Positions 61,522 through 64,000 of a DNA stretch of 64,000 bases are shown here, piece by piece (position 1 is the first letter of the stretch; each line of letters begins with the position of its first letter). Made by a program: the position numbers and the translations under genes. This stretch comes from Psychroflexus tropicus DSM 15496 (lineage in GTDB: Bacteria > Bacteroidota > Bacteroidia > Flavobacteriales > Flavobacteriaceae): NCBI RefSeq assembly GCF_000378765.1, contig NZ_KB905342.1:124001-188000 (forward strand), given 5' to 3'. The notes below the pieces were generated by a model. It did not search any database and was not told the origin of the DNA. It saw only the letters and a program-made list of their open reading frames with translations.

Positions 61522-62868
61522 TTAATCTTTTAAGTAAGATTCCTGTCTTGGAATGGTTAAAAATTCTTTCTGACGACCATTGAGATAAATCACCTCTTCC
61601 CCGTCAAAATAGGCCCCTTCTTCCAGCATCACTCGAAATGGTTTTTGCCATTCTTCAAGATAGACTTCAGCATTCAGCTCTATTGCATAAACCGTGTTGG
61701 GGTAAAGTTGATAATTGCCAGACCCAGGAACTTCACCCTGGTTATCCCACATGCCTATAGTAGGTCCTGCAGCATGGCCATGATAACCCATGGGATGAGT
61801 ATAGATGGTACCGTTGATATCTTCAGCTTTCATTTGAGTTCTGGCCGCTTTTAAAATTTCATTCCCTGTTCGACCCGTTTTAAAATTGGTCGTTAGAATA
61901 TCTTGAAGCCTATTTCCTACAGCTAAAGCCTCAACGAGATAGTTGGGCACTTCTTTTTCATCAGCCTTTAAAACATAGGCCAATTGCTGGGTGTCTGTGT
62001 TAAGTCTTAAATATGTAATCCCAAAATCCATGTGGAGTACATCCCCAGGCATAATGACATCAGGATCTGGGTTCTTATCAAACGTTCTTAAGTGCTCTTT
62101 ACTTTCTGCGCTTGCCCTTTGAATATCGACGGTAGGATGAAACCAGGCTTGAAGACCTAAAGCCCTTATTTTATCTCTATACCACCAAACTACATCCCTG
62201 GTACCGGTGACGCCAGGAGTAATGACTTGTTCAGACAAACCTTCCTGAATAATATTATGGGCTATGCTCTGCACATGTTTATAGGTCGCCATTTCTGAAG
62301 CAGTTCTTGTCTCCAGCCAACCTACAGCGAGCTCTTCTGCAGAGACCAGTCGGTTTTGATATTTTTTTGGCAGATGCTCAAGTAAGAGCTGATGCTCAGT
62401 GTAATTTAACCCATCAGCATGGCCAAAATCATCTGAAATATTGATTCCAATACGTTTTGGATTTCGTTCTTTGATCAGCTCAACTAATCGCTTCCATTGG
62501 TTAGGCACTTCTTCTGGATCCCAGGCTTTCTGAAAACGATCTCCTACATTATACCTTGCTACCGCAAGGGTTTCAACTTTATCACTACCATTTGGTTTAT
62601 ACATCAGCAACATGGTTCTCCTTCTAGCTGCAAGCCAAGTGCTGGGTAATAGTGTTTTAATAATAGGATCTTCGTTGTACTCTCTGGAAATGACCAGCCA
62701 CATATCTATATCTGCACGATCCATCACCTCAGGTAAAATTGAGTCCAAACGTTCGCCAAGCCACCGATCAATCACTTTAGATTGTTCTTGCTGAGATAAT
62801 ATTGCAAAGTCCTGAGAATAGACAGATAAAGTGCAAAGAAAAGCCAGTAATAAAGTTGTTAATTTCAT
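61522..62868 (-). CDS. exported M24-family metallopeptidase (Xaa-Pro aminopeptidase-like)
   Basis: A 448-residue protein with a signal peptide (MKLTTLLLAFLCTLSVYSQ). The creatinase-type N-domain is followed by the pita-bread metal site: H-M-D-F-G and N-T-D-T for the two aspartates, H-P-M-G-Y-H-G-H-A-A-G-P for the histidine, A-I-E-L-N-A-E and M-L-E-E-G-A-Y-F for the glutamates. It should remove N-terminal residues before proline, or similar, in the periplasm. I chose the ATG at 62868; an in-frame start at 62964 would read through the clpX terminator and bury the signal peptide. It is transcribed downstream of clpX but separated by that terminator. Confidence 0.88.
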   Translation of the reverse strand: MKLTTLLLAFLCTLSVYSQDFAILSQQEQSKVIDRWLGERLDSILPEVMDRADIDMWLVISREYNEDPIIKTLLPSTWLAARRRTMLLMYKPNGSDKVETLAVARYNVGDRFQKAWDPEEVPNQWKRLVELIKERNPKRIGINISDDFGHADGLNYTEHQLLLEHLPKKYQNRLVSAEELAVGWLETRTASEMATYKHVQSIAHNIIQEGLSEQVITPGVTGTRDVVWWYRDKIRALGLQAWFHPTVDIQRASAESKEHLRTFDKNPDPDVIMPGDVLHMDFGITYLRLNTDTQQLAYVLKADEKEVPNYLVEALAVGNRLQDILTTNFKTGRTGNEILKAARTQMKAEDINGTIYTHPMGYHGHAAGPTIGMWDNQGEVPGSGNYQLYPNTVYAIELNAEVYLEEWQKPFRVMLEEGAYFDGEEVIYLNGRQKEFLTIPRQESYLKD

Positions 62869-62909
62869 GCTTAAATAATTATTGAACACTAAAATAGGAA
62901 TAATAAGCA

Positions 62910-62944
62910 TAAAAAAAGCCTTAACAATAAATTTGCTAAGGCTT
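62910..62944 (-). terminator. terminator of clpX
   Basis: The stem AAGCCTTA/TAAGGCTT (62916-62923 with 62937-62944) has a 13-base loop. It is followed on the minus strand by seven T residues. Confidence 0.85.
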
Positions 62945-62965
62945 GATTTAAGTTTTATACTCAAT

Positions 62966-64000
62966 CTAACTGACTGCTTTTAATTTTCTTAAGCTTGTCC
63001 GCTCCAGAGCTTTCTCAGCATAGGATTTGGTGACTTTAAATTCTGTTTCATCACTTTCTGGCAAATCAAACATCGCATCAGTGAATATGGCTTCACACAA
63101 CGAACGCAAACCTCTTGCCCCGAGTTTATATTCTAATGCCTTTTCTACAATAAAATCGAGAGCTCCATCCGTAATTTGGAAATCGATATTATCCATTTCA
63201 AATAACTTTTGGTACTGCTTAATGATAGCATTTTTAGGCTCTGTCAAAATCAGTCTTAAAGTTTCTTTATCCAACGGATCCATATAAGTTAATACGGGAA
63301 GACGTCCGATGATTTCGGGAATCAAGCCATAATCTTTAAGGTCTTTAGGGATGATATACTGCAGAATATTTTCTTTATCTACACTCTCCCCTAATTTGGA
63401 AGCTCCATAGCCAACCGCCTGCATATTCAGTCTCTTGGATATGTTTTTTTCGATGCCATCAAAAGCCCCACCAGCTATAAATAAAATATTTTCGGTATTG
63501 ACTTCAATAAATTTTTGATCTGGGTGCTTTCTTCCACCCTTTGGAGGCACATTCACTGAAGTCCCTTCCAAAAGTTTTAGTAAGGCTTGCTGAACACCCT
63601 CTCCACTTACATCTCTAGTGATTGATGGGTTATCACTTTTGCGGGCAATCTTATCAATTTCATCAATAAACACGATACCATGCTCTGCTTTCTCAACGTT
63701 ATAGTCTGCAGCAGCTAGAAGTTTAGTCAAAATAGTTTCAACATCTTCACCTACATAACCTGCTTCGGTCAACACTGTTGCATCTACAATGGCTAAAGGC
63801 ACGTTGAGCATTCTAGCAATAGTTTTGGCCACTAGTGTCTTACCAGTACCTGTTTGACCCGCCATAATGATATTGCTTTTTTGAATTTCAATATCATCAT
63901 TGGATTTTGGCTGAAGCAAACGTTTGTAATGATTGTATACAGCTACAGACATCACCTTTTTGGTCTGGTCCTGACCAATCACATAGCTATCTAAAAATTC
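62966..64000 (-). CDS. clpX: ATP-dependent Clp protease ATP-binding subunit ClpX (partial)
   Basis: The 3' part of clpX, open at the right edge: the frame continues to the last base ([12 protein letters not shown]). The N-terminal zinc-binding domain lies outside the window, and about 345 residues are visible. It has Walker A (G-Q-T-G-T-G-K-T), Walker B ([10 protein letters not shown]), the pore loop G-Y-V-G-E-D-V, the ClpP-docking region near [10 protein letters not shown] and sensor II G-A-R-G-L-R. It unfolds tagged proteins and feeds them to ClpP. A terminator follows the stop codon by 21 bases. Confidence 0.96.
   Translation of the reverse strand, partial: EFLDSYVIGQDQTKKVMSVAVYNHYKRLLQPKSNDDIEIQKSNIIMAGQTGTGKTLVAKTIARMLNVPLAIVDATVLTEAGYVGEDVETILTKLLAAADYNVEKAEHGIVFIDEIDKIARKSDNPSITRDVSGEGVQQALLKLLEGTSVNVPPKGGRKHPDQKFIEVNTENILFIAGGAFDGIEKNISKRLNMQAVGYGASKLGESVDKENILQYIIPKDLKDYGLIPEIIGRLPVLTYMDPLDKETLRLILTEPKNAIIKQYQKLFEMDNIDFQITDGALDFIVEKALEYKLGARGLRSLCEAIFTDAMFDLPESDETEFKVTKSYAEKALERTSLRKLKAVS

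Noticed and set aside
62869-62964. N-terminal extension of the M24 peptidase
   Set aside because: It would be translated through the clpX terminator and would bury a good signal peptide at residue 33.
1-64000. tRNA or rRNA genes
   Set aside because: I scanned the spacers for T-loop-like GGTTCGAANCC and paired acceptor arms and found none outside coding sequence.

Overview
The window is chromosomal DNA from a member of the Bacteroidota, most likely a marine-type Flavobacteriaceae. The evidence is a low-GC genome, TAnnTTTG-type -7 promoter elements, a type IX secretion (T9SS) C-terminal sorting domain, a bifunctional DAHP synthase/chorismate mutase, a DnaE fused to a proofreading exonuclease, DUF4199, DUF2795 next to secA, and a polysaccharide-utilisation style gene set. 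I cannot assign a genus from the sequence alone.

Layout. 0-9.9 kb (minus strand) looks like a beta-glucan (laminarin-like) utilisation locus: a GH16 lipoprotein (cut by the window edge), a Big_2/carbohydrate-binding lipoprotein, a clan GH-A glycosidase fused to what looks like an outer-membrane beta-barrel, a membrane-spanning propeller/Y_Y_Y/LuxR regulator and a sugar-porter MFS transporter. 10.2-13.2 kb carries a zinc alcohol dehydrogenase, a DUF2237 protein, a frameshifted lipoprotein with a cysteine/glycine-rich tail and a tiny membrane protein. 13.2-26.8 kb is mostly housekeeping: trpS, plsC, yebC, a DUF4199 protein, secA, DUF2795, cobalamin adenosyltransferase, a PiT-type phosphate transporter and an OmpA-family protein. 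Its spacers hold 7- and 8-bp tandem arrays, two of them bracketing a four-helix-bundle (S23/IVP-type) gene.

27-40 kb is a surface polysaccharide cluster, all on the minus strand with start/stop overlaps: a UDP-glucuronate 4-epimerase-like enzyme, a flippase, six glycosyltransferases, an EpsG-type polymerase, an initiating sugar-phosphate transferase and a PglD/NeuD-like acetyltransferase. One glycosyltransferase contains a piece of the local intergenic repeat in frame, and a second four-helix-bundle gene here is broken by an internal deletion. 40-41.7 kb is a gene-free stretch of degenerate repeats. 41.7-55.4 kb holds a zinc metalloprotease, a CBS-pair protein, a giant T9SS cell-surface protein and dnaE.

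55.4-57.4 kb is an IS200/IS605-type Y1 transposase surrounded by about sixteen copies of a short GGGC-loop-GCCC palindrome, which looks like a REP/RAYT-type system. 57.4-61.5 kb is an overlapping operon for phenylalanine and tyrosine synthesis (pheA, aminotransferase, tyrA, DAHP synthase/chorismate mutase). It is preceded by an unannotated 20-codon leader peptide with eight Phe/Tyr codons in a run of nine and four mutually exclusive pairing segments that end in a terminator five bases before pheA. This is a complete ribosome-mediated attenuator and the most clear-cut regulatory find in the window. The window ends with an M24 peptidase and the 3' part of clpX.
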